DNA from: Leishmania mexicana MHOM/GT/2001/U1103
Taxonomy: Eukaryota; Euglenozoa; Kinetoplastea; Trypanosomatida; Trypanosomatidae
NCBI RefSeq assembly: GCF_000234665.1
Contig: NC_018305.1
Coordinates: 1 to 64,000 of the forward strand
Length of the DNA stretch: 64,000 nt
Direction of reading: 5' to 3'
A program made the translations under genes and the position numbers. The notes beneath the pieces were generated by a model, which saw only the letters and a program-made list of their open reading frames with translations, did no database searches and was not told where the DNA came from. This document shows, one piece after another, positions 1 to 11,223 of this stretch. Numbering within the stretch: position 1 is the first letter of the stretch; each line of letters opens with the position of its first letter.

Positions 1-13
1 CGTTGACGACGTC

Positions 14-410
14 CCCTAACCCTAACCCTAACCCTAACCCTAACCCTAACCCTAACCCTAACCCTAACCCTAACCCTAACCCTAACCCTAACCCTAACCC
101 TAACCCTAACCCTAACCCTAACCCTAACCCTAACCCTAACCCTAACCCTAACCCTAACCCTAACCCTAACCCTAACCCTAACCCTAACCCTAACCCTAAC
201 CCTAACCCTAACCCTAACCCTAACCCTAACCCTAACCCTAACCCTAACCCTAACCCTAACCCTAACCCTAACCCTAACCCTAACCCTAACCCTAACCCTA
301 ACCCTAACCCTAACCCTAACCCTGACCCTGACCCTGACCCTGACCCTGACCCTGACCCTGACCCTGACCCTGACCCTGACCCTGACCCTGACCCTGACCC
401 TGACCCTAAC
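14..410. repeat. Telomeric CCCTAA array with inner TCAGGG-type variant block
   Basis: Uninterrupted hexamers CCCTAA run from about 14 to 319. They are followed by about 14 consecutive CCCTGA units (TCAGGG on the other strand, about 320-403) and one final CCCTAA. The orientation is right for the left end of a chromosome. Thirteen non-telomeric bases (1-13) lie outside the array and look like an assembly or read-end artefact. The switch to a single variant hexamer at the centromere-proximal side is typical of old, no longer telomerase-maintained repeats. Confidence 0.98.
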
Positions 411-3400
411 ACACGCACACAACAACCTTTAATAGACCACACACACCAAGTCACAACAACACGCTCACCCTCACTCTAACCCAGTCATTCTGTTTATTAG
501 CGTAACTAATTGATTCACTTTTGTCGCAGCTCTTCAGAAGAACGAGGCGACCGCTGCTCTTGGATACAAGTTCAAAAAAAAGGAAAACAATTCGGTTACT
601 GGTGCCGTTGTGGATGTCATCGCATCAAGCCACGTCAGCCTACCAAAGAGGAGATGAGTCATCGAGTACTCGCACCCTCTTGCTCTCCTTTTCTGCCCCA
701 TACCATAGAAGTTTATGGGAAAATACCTGGTTTACTAACCACGGATAATCTACAACTGTGCATCTATCAACAGAAGTGCGTGCCCGGAATAGAAGGAATG
801 GAACTGCATCGACTGTCCACGGTAATCGTCGAGGAGCCAACAATGCGACGGCAACGCTGCTTTTTGATAAATCGAGGACTGAAGGCTTTCTGATAGATTT
901 TATGCTATACAACAAGGGGGGAGAGCCTGCCTCTTCTCATCCGAAAGTTCCTGACCCGAAGCAAGGAGAGCGGAGAGTGGAAAGCGGAAAGTCAACGCCC
1001 ACGCGGACACAATGAGCATCAACTGAAAACAAGCAGTGAGAAAAAAGGAAGTCCTTCAGGCTTGAAAGAAATGAGCCGAGGAGAAAAGTGCACCGGATCC
1101 GAGAGGTACCGTAGCACAAGAAACGGGTGATATGGTGTTGTTTTCAGTTTCTCCTCGTTAGACGGCAAAACATGTGGCAGAAAAGGCGGGAGAGATCCAG
1201 CTGGCTGGGGAGGAGGAGGAACATGGGAAGAGGGGCATTCAACATCGGCGACGAGTCAAACGTTCTGCAACTGATCTGTGCAGGTGCAGGTCGATGGACA
1301 GAACGCTAAGAGGCGATAGGACAGAGTCCCTTCGCACCAAAGACGTGTGTGATGCCGTTATATGGGTATGGTCGAATAGGTGTGCACATATACGGCAGAC
1401 ACGAAAGCAGAAGAGAGGAATTCGGAGTTGTGGAGAGAAAAGGAAGTGGATGGCCCAGCAGCAGCAGCAGTCACAGCAACAGACTAAAGGCCACGCGGAA
1501 CGGCTTCACATGGAGAGAGCACATCAGAGGAGCAGAGAAGTTGAGAAGCGCAACTTGTCTCGAGTGCAGTCGGTGTGTCACACTTGGAACATGTGTGACA
1601 CCACCGCACCGCTACCATGAACACCAGACACCCGTCTATGACGAAGGCACCAAAGCACATGGAGAAGGAAGCAAGACGAGATGACATGAATCGCTTGCTT
1701 TACTTTCCCTCAGATACACTCGCTCAGTTTGTTGTCCGGCATCAGCTCAGCTCCGGCACTTGCTACTCTTCGACGGCACCTATGCGAGACCATGGCGGGG
1801 TACTATTGGTTTTTGTTTTTTGGGGGAATAACGGCGGTGTGGGTGCTGATCGTTTCAAACCCATCCAGCAATCATGGCGGAGAAAAAACAAAAGAGAAGA
1901 GAGACAAAACACGGTCAGCCACGCCAGCCGTTCCTTTACACACGCACAAGGCAAACCCAAAAGGCGCACAGAGAGAGAGAGAACGACGGTGCATGTGTCG
2001 TGGGCAACACAAAATTTCTCCTGATACATAAGACAACAACAACGAAATGAGGAAAGAGGAACATGGAACGGACCACACGGTAACAAGGAGAACGAGAGGG
2101 ATAAGGACAGCAGACCACATGGGAGCACACGAGAAGTTATAAGGGGAGTGAGAGAGCGGGGCTAAGTTCCTGCTGCCATGCGACTCCTGGCGAATGAGCG
2201 AGTCTTCTTTCGTTGTTTTCCCCTTGTCACCTCAGCATCTGCCCGCACGCACGCACACACGTGATCACTCTCTCAGGGTTGTCTTCCACTGTTCGCTGTT
2301 TTCTTTTTGTCGGGTATCGTTGTCAACGGTCGTCGTGTGTTGCTGTCTTCTACCGGTATAGGTATCGAATTCCTGTGTGTGGGGGGGGTATGGGTGTGCT
2401 GTGTTGTCGTTGCTTACAAAACGTTCCCCGCGTTACTGCTGAGCTGTTCACATAATGCGCATGTGTCTGCTCTGTTTCTCTGGTGCTCGTGGGACCTACC
2501 GAGGCCGCCGGCGCTCACTCCCCTTCATGGGCAACGAGGGCACTCCCACAGGGGGAGGGGATGGGCAGCAGTGGAGGCACGTGAGGCGACGTCGAAACAT
2601 TCAATGAAACAGTTAGACACCACAAGATGGCAAGTAAAAGAGTAAAGAAAACGTACGTGTGATGACAGACACATTCGCAAGAAGAGAGCACGCGGGTGGA
2701 AGACGGAATCATGAGGAGGAGAACAGCGAAACGAAGGAGATGACGTCGCTGTCCGTTCAACGCAAAGGTCTCCGCGCTCGCGGCTGCAGCAGTAGTAGCA
2801 GCCTCATCGTTGGCCAACGAAGGGGAAACCACAAAAAAACAGAGGAGGCAAAGTCGCCCTCGACTACATCGCGCATAGGTATGGCAGTCGGCGATGGATG
2901 AGGAAAAGCGAACTAGTGCCACCAAACAACTCAACGAAGTGGAGCCGTCGCCAAGACATGACGCTAAGAAGTTGGGCGGCGCACCACGCGATGGAGGCGA
3001 CACTATGAGGTGGCAGAGAAGTAGTGGGAAGGGATAAAAGGTTTACAAAGGAAAACAAAAAAGTACAGAATGGGATGGGCAGAGACGCACACCGGGGGGA
3101 GGACAAAAACCGACGGATTACATGAAACCGGCCACGGATGAACATCGAGAGCCGGAAATGGAGTACAACGAGGGAAACAAGGTTACAAGAGAGATAAGAG
3201 GCATCACGTGCAGCGCCGCTCTGCTCTCTACCGCCTCTTCCTCTGTCTGTCTCGCTCTCTGTCACCGTCGTCTCTCGCCGCCATACCCCCTCTGCTGCTG
3301 CTTCTCTTTGCCATGGACCCCGCATCCAAAGAGAGCGAGAGAGAGCAGAAAGAAAGGAGAGACGCCGACGGAAGGAGGGAGTACAGAGGAGAGGCAACGC

Positions 3401-3967
3401 ACACAAGGCAGACACAAGAAAAATAGGCAGAAAGATAGGGAGCGTGGGAGAGCTAGAGGTCACATGAAAAGAGAGAAGAGGGAAGACGCCCGTGCATACT
3501 TGAAGCATACGCGCGCTCCCCTTCTCTTGTGTAAATACGTGCACACGCACGCACACACACACACACATAGATGTTGGGAGGGAGGGATAGCGAAGGGACG
3601 CAAGAGAAGAAGAGCTGAAAAGTGAAAAGTCCGGAAGACGGTGCTAAGCAGAGAACGAATAGTAAACAAACAGAAGAAGCTGTGCAACTCAGCGAAAAGA
3701 AAACACGCTTGCGTGTTCAGCGTGTGCGTTCGACCGAGAGGAAGGCAACACGCAGACGCACGCACAACCACACATTCGGGCGCAAAGTGGCGATTCTGTG
3801 TGCGCAAAGAGAAAATGGGGTGATGTGGTCGAGGTGTGCCCACGTGAGCCGTAGCGGGCCGGCAGGGGAGAGGAGAGAAGGGCAAGGGAAGCAAGGGAGC
3901 AGAGGCGAGGTTTCTGCAGAGCCGCTTGGTCACCGATGCGCTATCCTTCTCTTGTTCGCCCTCCCGT
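411..3967. other. Subtelomeric region without a convincing gene
   Basis: About 3.6 kb between the telomere and the first gene. It has scattered short open frames on both strands, purine-rich stretches and a CA microsatellite near 3546-3568. The first 500 bases (about 480-950) are visibly less GC-rich than the rest and include a possible coding fragment at 514-657. The part next to 3967 should hold the 3' untranslated region of the first gene. I see no recognisable subtelomeric minisatellite family. Confidence 0.6.
514..657 (+). pseudogene. Possible beta-barrel protein fragment, degenerate
   Basis: One plus-strand frame reads 47 residues to a TGA and includes alternating polar/hydrophobic segments such as ATAALGYKFKKKE and VTGAVVDVIASSHV. 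That pattern resembles strands of eukaryotic porin/Tom40-type beta-barrels. It has no start codon, is far too short for a porin, runs against the direction of the gene cluster and uses AT-richer codons. I infer a subtelomeric gene fragment. The family assignment is only a resemblance and could be chance. Confidence 0.2.
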
Positions 3968-4972
3968 CTACGCGCGCGAGGAGTATGCATCTGCATCGGA
4001 GTCGGAGTCGTCGTTGGAGCTGTACATGCTGGTGCCTCGGAAGGAGTTGTGACGGCTCAGCCCGAGTTCCGACTGCGTGGGAATAGCGCCCTGGTTGTCA
4101 TACTGGGATCCGATGATATTGCGGCGGCGCTTCTCCTCTTTGTTGCGGCGGCGGATACAGCAACAGCACCAGATGCTAATGATGAGAGCGATCAGGATGA
4201 TATAGAGCACGACAGCGATGATGAGGCTGCCCCACCATGGGAATGTTTCGTTGCACTTCGGGAGGATCCAGCGGCTCTGGGAGTCTACCTCGACCTTTTT
4301 GCCGCAGTACGTGTACGTGTGGCCGGAGCTGCTAACGAGGGGAATGGCGCTGCCGCCCGGGAATGTGGGCACAAGCCGATTCACGCCATCAGAGTCGGCG
4401 TAAACGTAGTACTCGCAGAGGAAATTCGTAAAGGACGTGGACACCTCCGTGTTCACCCACTTCCCGGACGACTGCATCACGACCAGGCGCTTGCCCCAGT
4501 AACTCAGGTTGCCCCAGGAACGCGGGTAGTTGGTCTCGAAGTTGGTGTAGGAACCTGACACAGCAGTGGTCTTGTCCACTGGAGCCGAGTCATCCTTCGC
4601 GCCCCAGAAGTTCACGCCGCGCAGGAACAGCGGGCGGGTGGTGCGGAAGAGCCCGCGGTACCACCGCCACTCGCACTGGGTCCCAGTGCACACCGCCTGC
4701 TCCGTCATGCCGCCAAGGGGGATGTTGCCGCTAATGCCCTCGCGTTGATAGGCGCTCTGGAGAGCCTCTTGAATAAAAGCGGAGGTTGACATGGCCGTGT
4801 GCGACGCTGAGTCGTGTAACTTGCAGAAATCAATTTCTAGGGGATCGAAGGCAAAGGCGCCACCACTGCCGGCACTGCGCGCGGTATACGTTGTCGAGTA
4901 GGCATGCGTCATGGCGGGTGCAAAGCACGCGAGTACCGCCACGACCAGCACGAAGACGAGAGCGCAACGCAT
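3968..4972 (-). CDS. Type I membrane protein of unknown function
   Basis: 334 residues, the telomere-proximal gene of the unit. Residues 1-25 are a clear signal peptide (MRCALVFVLVVAVLACF then ATHA-like cleavage region). The ectodomain contains several cysteines (in FCKLHD, VCTGTQCEW, FLCEYY, YTYCGKK, LPKCNET) and N-glycosylation sequons NLS and NET, so it is probably secretory and disulphide-linked. One transmembrane helix lies at about 246-268, followed by four cysteines (likely palmitoylated), a basic stop-transfer segment and a roughly 50-residue cytosolic tail ending in an acidic/serine stretch. The frame stays open for 92 codons upstream, but the signal peptide fixes the start at 4972. 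The length agrees with the first annotated gene of L. major chromosome 1, as I recall it. I cannot name a domain. Confidence 0.88.
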   Translation of the reverse strand: MRCALVFVLVVAVLACFAPAMTHAYSTTYTARSAGSGGAFAFDPLEIDFCKLHDSASHTAMSTSAFIQEALQSAYQREGISGNIPLGGMTEQAVCTGTQCEWRWYRGLFRTTRPLFLRGVNFWGAKDDSAPVDKTTAVSGSYTNFETNYPRSWGNLSYWGKRLVVMQSSGKWVNTEVSTSFTNFLCEYYVYADSDGVNRLVPTFPGGSAIPLVSSSGHTYTYCGKKVEVDSQSRWILPKCNETFPWWGSLIIAVVLYIILIALIISIWCCCCIRRRNKEEKRRRNIIGSQYDNQGAIPTQSELGLSRHNSFRGTSMYSSNDDSDSDADAYSSRA

Positions 4973-6038
4973 CTTGTTAGCCGCGGGAGAGAGAGACAAG
5001 AGGGGAAAACGAGAAGAGAAATGGTGTACGAAATGGATGGGAGCGCAGACGGTGGACAAAGGAATGGGGATGCGTGAGCCGGCGATGAATGTCCGACGTG
5101 AGGGTCGATGGGGAGAAGAGGAGGAAGAGGACAGTGGGCCAAGACGGCAAAAACGAATTGAGAAAAACGGTGAAGGTCTGTCACAGGCCCCTCCCCACGT
5201 CGGTGGTGAGAACGTTGGTGCGTGCCGGGGAAGAACCAACGAAAACAAGAAAGGAAGACAAGGCAGGGAGAGGATGGAGAACGAGAAAGGCGGAGCAGTG
5301 GTTGCGCCAAGGGCCCACTAGGACTTCACGGAGTGCGCACAGATGCGGCGGGGGAAGTGGGGATACGATGGGGCTCATGTGTGGCAGGGAAGGGGGAAGG
5401 GAAAAAGAGGGTAGAGGTGTTGTCTGGGAGTAAGAGCGCAGGCAATCCGTCTCACGGGAGAGATGGAGGATTCAAAGTCGCGGCCACGTGGGGAGTATGC
5501 CAGGCGTGGTTCACGCTCCTCACACGCCGGTCCCAAGGCCGTCTTCCCCAGTGTTGTAGGTGAAGTCTGAGCGAGGAGCCGCATCCTGAGAGTGCATGAG
5601 GAGAGGAGGAGCACAACCGTGGGGGTACCGCACGCCTTCATGCGCTGCTGGCGGCGCTGGGCAAAGCAAACCACACTAAGCGAGTGGCGGACGCCAGCGA
5701 AGGGCATGGTGGTTAGAGGCGCCAGAACAGTCAGCCGTTGCCCTTTTGTTTTCTCTTGTTGCCGCAGCAGCCACTCCGTCTCTTCGCCCACTCGATGCCC
5801 TTGCATCGTCGATGGATGGAGGTTCTCGTCTGCACGACAAGGCGCGAGCAATGATGATGTGCCGCGCGTGAGTAAGTGCGGATGCGTGCGGTGCGGCACA
5901 ATGGGCTTGTCTGTCTCCTGTGTGTGAGCATGGAAAGGGAAACAACCACCAGCGACAACAACTCCTTGAATCAGCGATGAGTCCAGCAGAAGCACACAGG
6001 CACAGGCACGCTGAGCACGCACCATCACTGCTATGCGC
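4973..6038. other. Spacer between membrane protein and EEP gene
   Basis: Untranslated sequence. On the transcribed (minus) strand there are pyrimidine-rich tracts near 4987-5022 and 5105-5130 and further ones to about 5290, as expected for trans-splicing upstream of the 4972 start. No AG dinucleotide occurs on the minus strand from 5177 down to 4975; the AG at 4974-4973 abuts the start codon. No gene seen. Confidence 0.6.
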
Positions 6039-7664
6039 CTAGTCTTTCAACGTTCGTGCGGCGACATCGGGGAAGGAGTCGATCCAGGAGATGTCGATGA
6101 GGAGCGGGAGGTGGTGGGAAGGCAGCTTGTGATTAGGAAAGAGTTGCGCCTCGTTCACCTCCTCGTCCTCAGGAACGTCCAGTACCTGATGCAGGGCGAG
6201 CGTGCTGGGGTCGTAGAAAATGAAGTCCTGTGTGTTGTACGTGATGCCTTTCGCTTTTCGGCTCTCCTTCAAGAGCGCAAGCTGGTCGACCCTGATGCCG
6301 GTGTCAGATGGCGCTGGTGCAGGGGCTGGTGATGGCGATGGCGCCGGTGTCGCCACCTCCGGCGCAGCCTTTGGCGTCATCAGCTGCTGCTGTTGCTTCT
6401 TGTGAGCTCGAGCTGCGATCTCGTCCCGCACAAGCCGCACTTTGGAGAAGACGCCATGGTAGCCACCCGCGTCCTTGCGCTGAAAACGCTGGATCTCCTC
6501 CTCGGCCTTGTAGGCTTTGTCTGAGCGGTGGGCCTGCTCCACATTCTTGGTGTAGTACGTGTCATAGGCGGCGGCGCGGGCGTCGTCTCGGTAGTGCCAC
6601 GCCGTCCAGCGGGGACCGCCAACCAGGTCATGCGTGGAAAAAAATCGGTCGCGCAGGAGCTCCACGCACGGCTCATCGTCCGCTTTATTGTTCAGGTCAC
6701 CACAGACGATGTGCGACTGATGCGAGCGATCTGCGTCGTTTCGGCCGAGGGCATCAAGTATCGTGAGCACCTGTCGTGCCTCGTGCAGCCGGACGTCGGC
6801 CGCCTCTGCTGTTGCCCCGGCGGTGAGCTGCACGCAGGCGACGTAGAGGGTCATGTTGGTCACCTTGTCCCGCATGCCGACGAAGTGCACAAAGTGGAAG
6901 CGCTGGCCGATATCGCGACCTGGCATCATGAGCGGGAAGAAGCGGCCCTTGTGAAACAAGAGCACGTTGCCGATGTCCTCCTCCTCGGCGATCTTGCCCT
7001 GGTTGGACGGAGCGGCGGCATTGTCACCCTTGCGGAGTGCCCGCACCTGGGCACCACGGCTGGACTGGTAGAGCGTGCCGTAGCCGAGGAAGCGCACGTA
7101 TCGCCACAGCTCGGTGTTGAAAAAAGTCCGCTTCACCTCGTTCAAGCAGGCGATATCGGGGTCGTAGCACCGCAGCAGCTCCACGAGGTGCTTGCGACGG
7201 TGCTCCGCCGTGAGGAAGGGGGGGAGCTCCTTGTCAATGGAAGGGTCGTAGTCGCAGAAGGCGTTGGGGTCGTCGCACTCCGGGTTGCGCGTGAACTCGG
7301 GTACGCGCACCCGCACCGCCTCCACGGGTGTGGTGTGGCTGGGCCCCCATGCGTCCGTCATCATGTTGAAGCTCATCAGACGGAACCAGTCACGCCGTGA
7401 GATGCCCGTCGACAGCTGAGAGATGGGCGCCTTCACCCACTTGCGCTTCAGCGGAGGCTCATGCTCCGCTTCCGGCCTCTCCGCTTGCATTTCACGCGCC
7501 AGCAGGCTTGACATCTTCACCTCCAGCGCGCTCTGCGTGATCTCCGCGTCCATGATGGAGGGGCGGATCGTTGTGCGCGTGCCGGTGCCCCGCATCAGGC
7601 CCAGGACCGGGCCACCGCTCACCAGTGGCGGATCATTCAGCAGCACTGAGCAGCGTCTCAACAT
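6039..7664 (-). CDS. Endonuclease/exonuclease/phosphatase (EEP) family protein, CCR4/nocturnin-like, probably degenerate active site
   Basis: 541 residues. The fold is recognisable from SFN (98-100), the catalytic-type glutamate in CLNEVKR (E176) and GDLNNKADD (322-330), and a terminal motif near 515-522. In active CCR4/nocturnin enzymes these residues bind magnesium and attack the phosphodiester. Two usual residues differ: the THL-type histidine is glutamine (VACVQLTA, about 275-282) and the SDH motif reads PSHHLPLL, losing the aspartate. A Q-rich then Pro/Ala-rich linker (about 425-455) is inserted before the last motif. The N-terminus MLRRCSVLLN may be a mitochondrial presequence. Nearby internal Met residues (24, 38, 51) are alternative starts. 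A homologue is annotated as EEP family at this place in L. major. RNA deadenylation or nucleotide hydrolysis would be the family role, but activity is doubtful. Confidence 0.88.
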   Translation of the reverse strand: MLRRCSVLLNDPPLVSGGPVLGLMRGTGTRTTIRPSIMDAEITQSALEVKMSSLLAREMQAERPEAEHEPPLKRKWVKAPISQLSTGISRRDWFRLMSFNMMTDAWGPSHTTPVEAVRVRVPEFTRNPECDDPNAFCDYDPSIDKELPPFLTAEHRRKHLVELLRCYDPDIACLNEVKRTFFNTELWRYVRFLGYGTLYQSSRGAQVRALRKGDNAAAPSNQGKIAEEEDIGNVLLFHKGRFFPLMMPGRDIGQRFHFVHFVGMRDKVTNMTLYVACVQLTAGATAEAADVRLHEARQVLTILDALGRNDADRSHQSHIVCGDLNNKADDEPCVELLRDRFFSTHDLVGGPRWTAWHYRDDARAAAYDTYYTKNVEQAHRSDKAYKAEEEIQRFQRKDAGGYHGVFSKVRLVRDEIAARAHKKQQQQLMTPKAAPEVATPAPSPSPAPAPAPSDTGIRVDQLALLKESRKAKGITYNTQDFIFYDPSTLALHQVLDVPEDEEVNEAQLFPNHKLPSHHLPLLIDISWIDSFPDVAARTLKD

Positions 7665-9204
7665 CTACAGGAGGGGAGGGCGGCGAAGGGAATCACTGCA
7701 TGAGGCAAGCAACACTCAAAGATGACGAAACGCGTCCCGCTCTGTGCGTCTGTGCGTAAGTGAGTCGGTATGAGCGGAGCGTTTGCACAGGGAATACGTC
7801 ACGGTCCGGAGGGGAGGAGGGGGGAGAGGAGCACTGATGCAACGGCACACGTCGCCCACAGAAATACGCGAGAAGACGGGGAGACAGGAAGAGTGGGATA
7901 GGTAGTCGTGAAGGATGAGAGACAAAGCGCACAAGACGGCAAGACACGTTCGTGTGCGGCTTTCAGAGGCACACTGAGGTATGCGCAAGCACACGTGGTA
8001 GAGTCGACAATCACCAGCCCGCGCTTTTCTCTCTCTCTGCAGAGCATTTCTTTCCTTGCGCCATCTGCTGATGCTGTTGCGGATACCTCCAGCTGCTGCG
8101 TCCCTGGCAGCCGCGCCGACGTAACGTGAATACGCGACCACGCTGGCCTCTACTTGTCCTTCTACGCCGGGGCGAGGTGCCGCTGTGCGCATATGTCTGT
8201 TGTCGTCTCTCCTCCCCGTCTTCCGTGTGCAGAGGAGGGGTTGAGTGCGCAATCATGTCCGAGGGAGAGTAGCGGAGAGGGCGCAGACGGCAACGGCCGC
8301 ACGACACGCACACAGACGACTACAGAAGCGCCACGATGGAAGTTGAGCGAGGCATGAGAGAGGGAGAGAGAAAACAGAAAGACATCCAGAACGGAACAGA
8401 GCTAAAACGTACGCCATCACAGACACGCACGCACGCACACGCACACGCACATATACATGGAGAGAGAGGGAGAGACAACGACTTCTTCGCGACCGCCCGC
8501 CCCCCCACACACAAGCGTATTGGCGTGGGCAACAGCGGGGGTCTGTTTCTAAGCCACGGGAGCTGGGCACGCGTCGGAGAGCTGAAAGGCACAGAGGTCA
8601 ACGGCACTGTCTTTGCCAGTGCTGGATGCAGACGTGGCTCATGGACAGATGCACAGAGGTACAGAGTGAGTGGCCGCACCCGACACGCAGAAAGAATATC
8701 CGCGCAGGAATGAAGAAGCGGCACACACACGCACACACGTCCGGTACACAAGAACACCGCCCGAATCGATGGGGCTACGAAAGTGGAGGAGCAACGGTCA
8801 TCGACTGCAGCCGCTCGAGGCTGTGGGGGAGGGAGGGAGAGGGGGTGCATCTACGTCCAACATGATAAGAGAGAGAAACGAAAATCAAACGCCACACGCA
8901 CACACACAAGTGCACGGACAGGCAGAGAGCACGAGAGAGGGAAAACAGAGAAAGAGAGCGTCCGAGTCTAAAACAGCGGCGACCGCACACACGCGAGCAG
9001 CCACCACGAACAGAGAGGGCCCAAGCCCACCAAAGTCGGCAAAGAACCGGAAGTAGCACGCAGCGCCTCAAGCAAAGCACCTGCACGGCAGCACCGGCGT
9101 TCATGGCCACACACACGCGCGCGCGCACAGACACACATAAAACAGAGAGAGACACGTGCACGAAGCACACAGCGAACACCGACAAGAAAAAGAAGAGGCG
9201 ATAC
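7665..9204. other. Spacer upstream of EEP gene / 3' side of kinesin gene
   Basis: About 1.5 kb of untranslated sequence, purine-rich on the plus strand (pyrimidine-rich in the transcript) and with CA-type microsatellites near 8420-8450, 8885-8915 and 9105-9135. The many short frames show no conserved motif. No gene seen. Confidence 0.6.
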
Positions 9205-11223
9205 CTAGAAGGATGATGAAGAGGGTTGCGTTGGCGGCAGGTGCTGCTGAAAGGCGGTGATACTGGCGACCTGCTGCGCGATCTTATCGAGCTCGTCCAG
9301 CTGCGTTAGGAAGGACTCCATCGCCCGCCGCTTCTCGCTCACCAACAGACGTGCGCGCTCGACAAAGCTGCGCGTGTTGGCGTTCATCTGCTCTGCATCG
9401 TACTTCACCTGGTACTCTTCCTTGATACAGTTCATGTCCGTCTCGAGGTAGGCGTTGTATTGGTCAATGACGCGACTGCGCTGGGCTGCCACGAGCTCGG
9501 CGCCGCCCTCGAAGCGCTTCAAGCTTGGGCGCCCACTCGGCCGCGCCACCACTTCGTCCTCCCCGTTTCTGTCTGAGTCTCGGGGCCGCTTAGTGCACAC
9601 CATGTCCGTAGTCCGATCGCGCGACGGCGGCTTCGGGGTGGCGAGAGTCGACTTTCCCTGCGACGACGGCGAGAGTGTGTTAACGGAGCGGCTGCTCAGC
9701 AACGTGCTTTTACGTGGCGGGGCAGCCGTCGAAGTGCCAGAGAAAAGCAGAGCGGCCGTGGAAAGGCGAGTCGTCGTCCTCCGCGACGATTGCCTGCTCT
9801 CGGTCGTCTCAAAGAGGGCCTCTTCCTGGTCGTTGGGCATGCACACGGTGCGCCGCTCCGTGGCGGTGCGCTTCAGCTCCTTGACGCGATCGGCGTAGCG
9901 CAACGTGTTCAGCGTGTGCTCGGCATTGTTGTTCGATGGAGAGACGGCCCCGATCATCACAGTGCGGCAGTTACCGATAAAAGAGTCGCGGAGCACCTCC
10001 GTCAGCTTCGAGCCGCGGAACGGGACGTGCTTCCTGTTCTGATCTAAAAAACGAATGCACTCCTTCAGAGCGAGTAGGCTCTTGTTGATCTCCGCCCCTT
10101 CGAGGCGTGTCTGTCGCGCGCAGTCCACCGTGTCGGCGCCGCGCTCGCTTCCAGCGAGGTCGATGAACGTGAACTTGCCGTTCTGCTTCGACGTCCGTTT
10201 CACCTTCAGCTTGATCTCGAGAATGGCGTGGGACCGGGAGCTCGTGTCGTTGGCGCCGGTGGAGCCGCAGCTGCGAACGCCGCTACCCTGGTCGATGATC
10301 GTCATGAGGTCTTCCACGCTGGTAGAGCAGTGCTCGGTGAGGCCTCGGATGTTCACCCTCCCCTTGTCGTCCTCGAGTGCTCGCAGGGGTCGCCGGCCGT
10401 TCAGCAAGTCAAACAGCTTCCCGCTGTAGATCTCGTAAAAGGAAACAACGATGCGCGTGTCGCTCGTGAGGCGGTCAAACATGTCTTTGGCGGCGAGTGC
10501 GTAGAGGCCCGGCTCGGGGCCCTTGCCCAGCATCGTGTGTGTCTTGCCGCTCCCCGTCTGTCCGTAGGCAAAGCATGTCGCACAGCCGCCGTCGAAGACG
10601 GTGTCGATCAGCGCACGAGCAGCGCGGTTGTACACGTCGACGTTGTCGCACGCCTCGTCGAAAACCTCGTCGAAGAAGAAGCGGTGCACGTGGGTGTACT
10701 TGCGGAGGTCGACCTTGACCTTTGGCTCCTTCAGCACAATCTCGCCGCTGTTGTCGGCGTCCATGATGTCCGTGAAGCCGTTCGTCTGCTCCCCGGCGCT
10801 GAGCGGACGCTTGCGAATGGCGACGATAATGCGGCTTTTGCGCTTCACCTCCTCGGCCGTGTCGTTCGACTGGCAAAGGACGGTGGTTCCGCGTGCTGTG
10901 TACTGCCGTCGGCGCTCCGTCGAGCTCCCGTCCTTCCCCTCCGGCGTACTGTCGTCGCCATCGCCGTCGCCGTCGCCGTCGAGCACGTCACTGCCGGAGC
11001 GCGAGGCGGGGAGCGGGTTGGCCTTGATGTATTCGATGGCGTCGCGCAGCCGCAAAATGTCCATCGCCTCGACGACGCCGTAGCGGTTGAAGTCCTCCGG
11101 CTGCAGGGCGAGGAGGTCCTTGATGGTCATGCTAGATGCAAAGGCGCTCTGAAAGCGGTCCAGCTGGTACCGTCGCAGCACGTTGCTGATGTACTGCTGC
11201 GACGACGGCGGCTCAGCCGACAT
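9205..11223 (-). CDS. Kinesin-13 (MCAK-type microtubule depolymerase)
   Basis: 672 residues. A SAM-like helical domain (about 10-68) precedes an internal motor domain that begins near residue 131 with [15 protein letters not shown]. The P-loop GQTGSGKT is at about 221-228, switch I reads NDTSSRSH and switch [10 protein letters not shown]. The kinesin-13 loop-2 signature KVDLRKYTH is present; in this family it bends the protofilament and removes tubulin from microtubule ends instead of walking. The C-terminal 80 residues are charged and probably coiled coil. A low-complexity GDGDGDGDD stretch joins SAM and motor. The frame continues eight codons upstream but only to a GTG, so the ATG at 11223 is taken as start. 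Trypanosomatid kinesin-13s act in the nucleus/spindle and, for some paralogues, in flagellar length control; which applies here cannot be read from the sequence. Confidence 0.95.
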   Translation of the reverse strand: MSAEPPSSQQYISNVLRRYQLDRFQSAFASSMTIKDLLALQPEDFNRYGVVEAMDILRLRDAIEYIKANPLPASRSGSDVLDGDGDGDGDDSTPEGKDGSSTERRRQYTARGTTVLCQSNDTAEEVKRKSRIIVAIRKRPLSAGEQTNGFTDIMDADNSGEIVLKEPKVKVDLRKYTHVHRFFFDEVFDEACDNVDVYNRAARALIDTVFDGGCATCFAYGQTGSGKTHTMLGKGPEPGLYALAAKDMFDRLTSDTRIVVSFYEIYSGKLFDLLNGRRPLRALEDDKGRVNIRGLTEHCSTSVEDLMTIIDQGSGVRSCGSTGANDTSSRSHAILEIKLKVKRTSKQNGKFTFIDLAGSERGADTVDCARQTRLEGAEINKSLLALKECIRFLDQNRKHVPFRGSKLTEVLRDSFIGNCRTVMIGAVSPSNNNAEHTLNTLRYADRVKELKRTATERRTVCMPNDQEEALFETTESRQSSRRTTTRLSTAALLFSGTSTAAPPRKSTLLSSRSVNTLSPSSQGKSTLATPKPPSRDRTTDMVCTKRPRDSDRNGEDEVVARPSGRPSLKRFEGGAELVAAQRSRVIDQYNAYLETDMNCIKEEYQVKYDAEQMNANTRSFVERARLLVSEKRRAMESFLTQLDELDKIAQQVASITAFQQHLPPTQPSSSSF

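Noticed and set aside
20..403. Telomeric array as a CRISPR-like or satellite repeat
   Set aside because: Uniform hexamer without spacers at a chromosome end: an ordinary telomere.
3..479. 158-codon open frame of repeated Asn-Pro then Asp-Pro
   Set aside because: It is only the translation of the telomeric hexamers.
3122..3625. 167-codon plus-strand frame in the subtelomere
   Set aside because: Low complexity, THTHTHTHTH from a CA microsatellite, and no motif.
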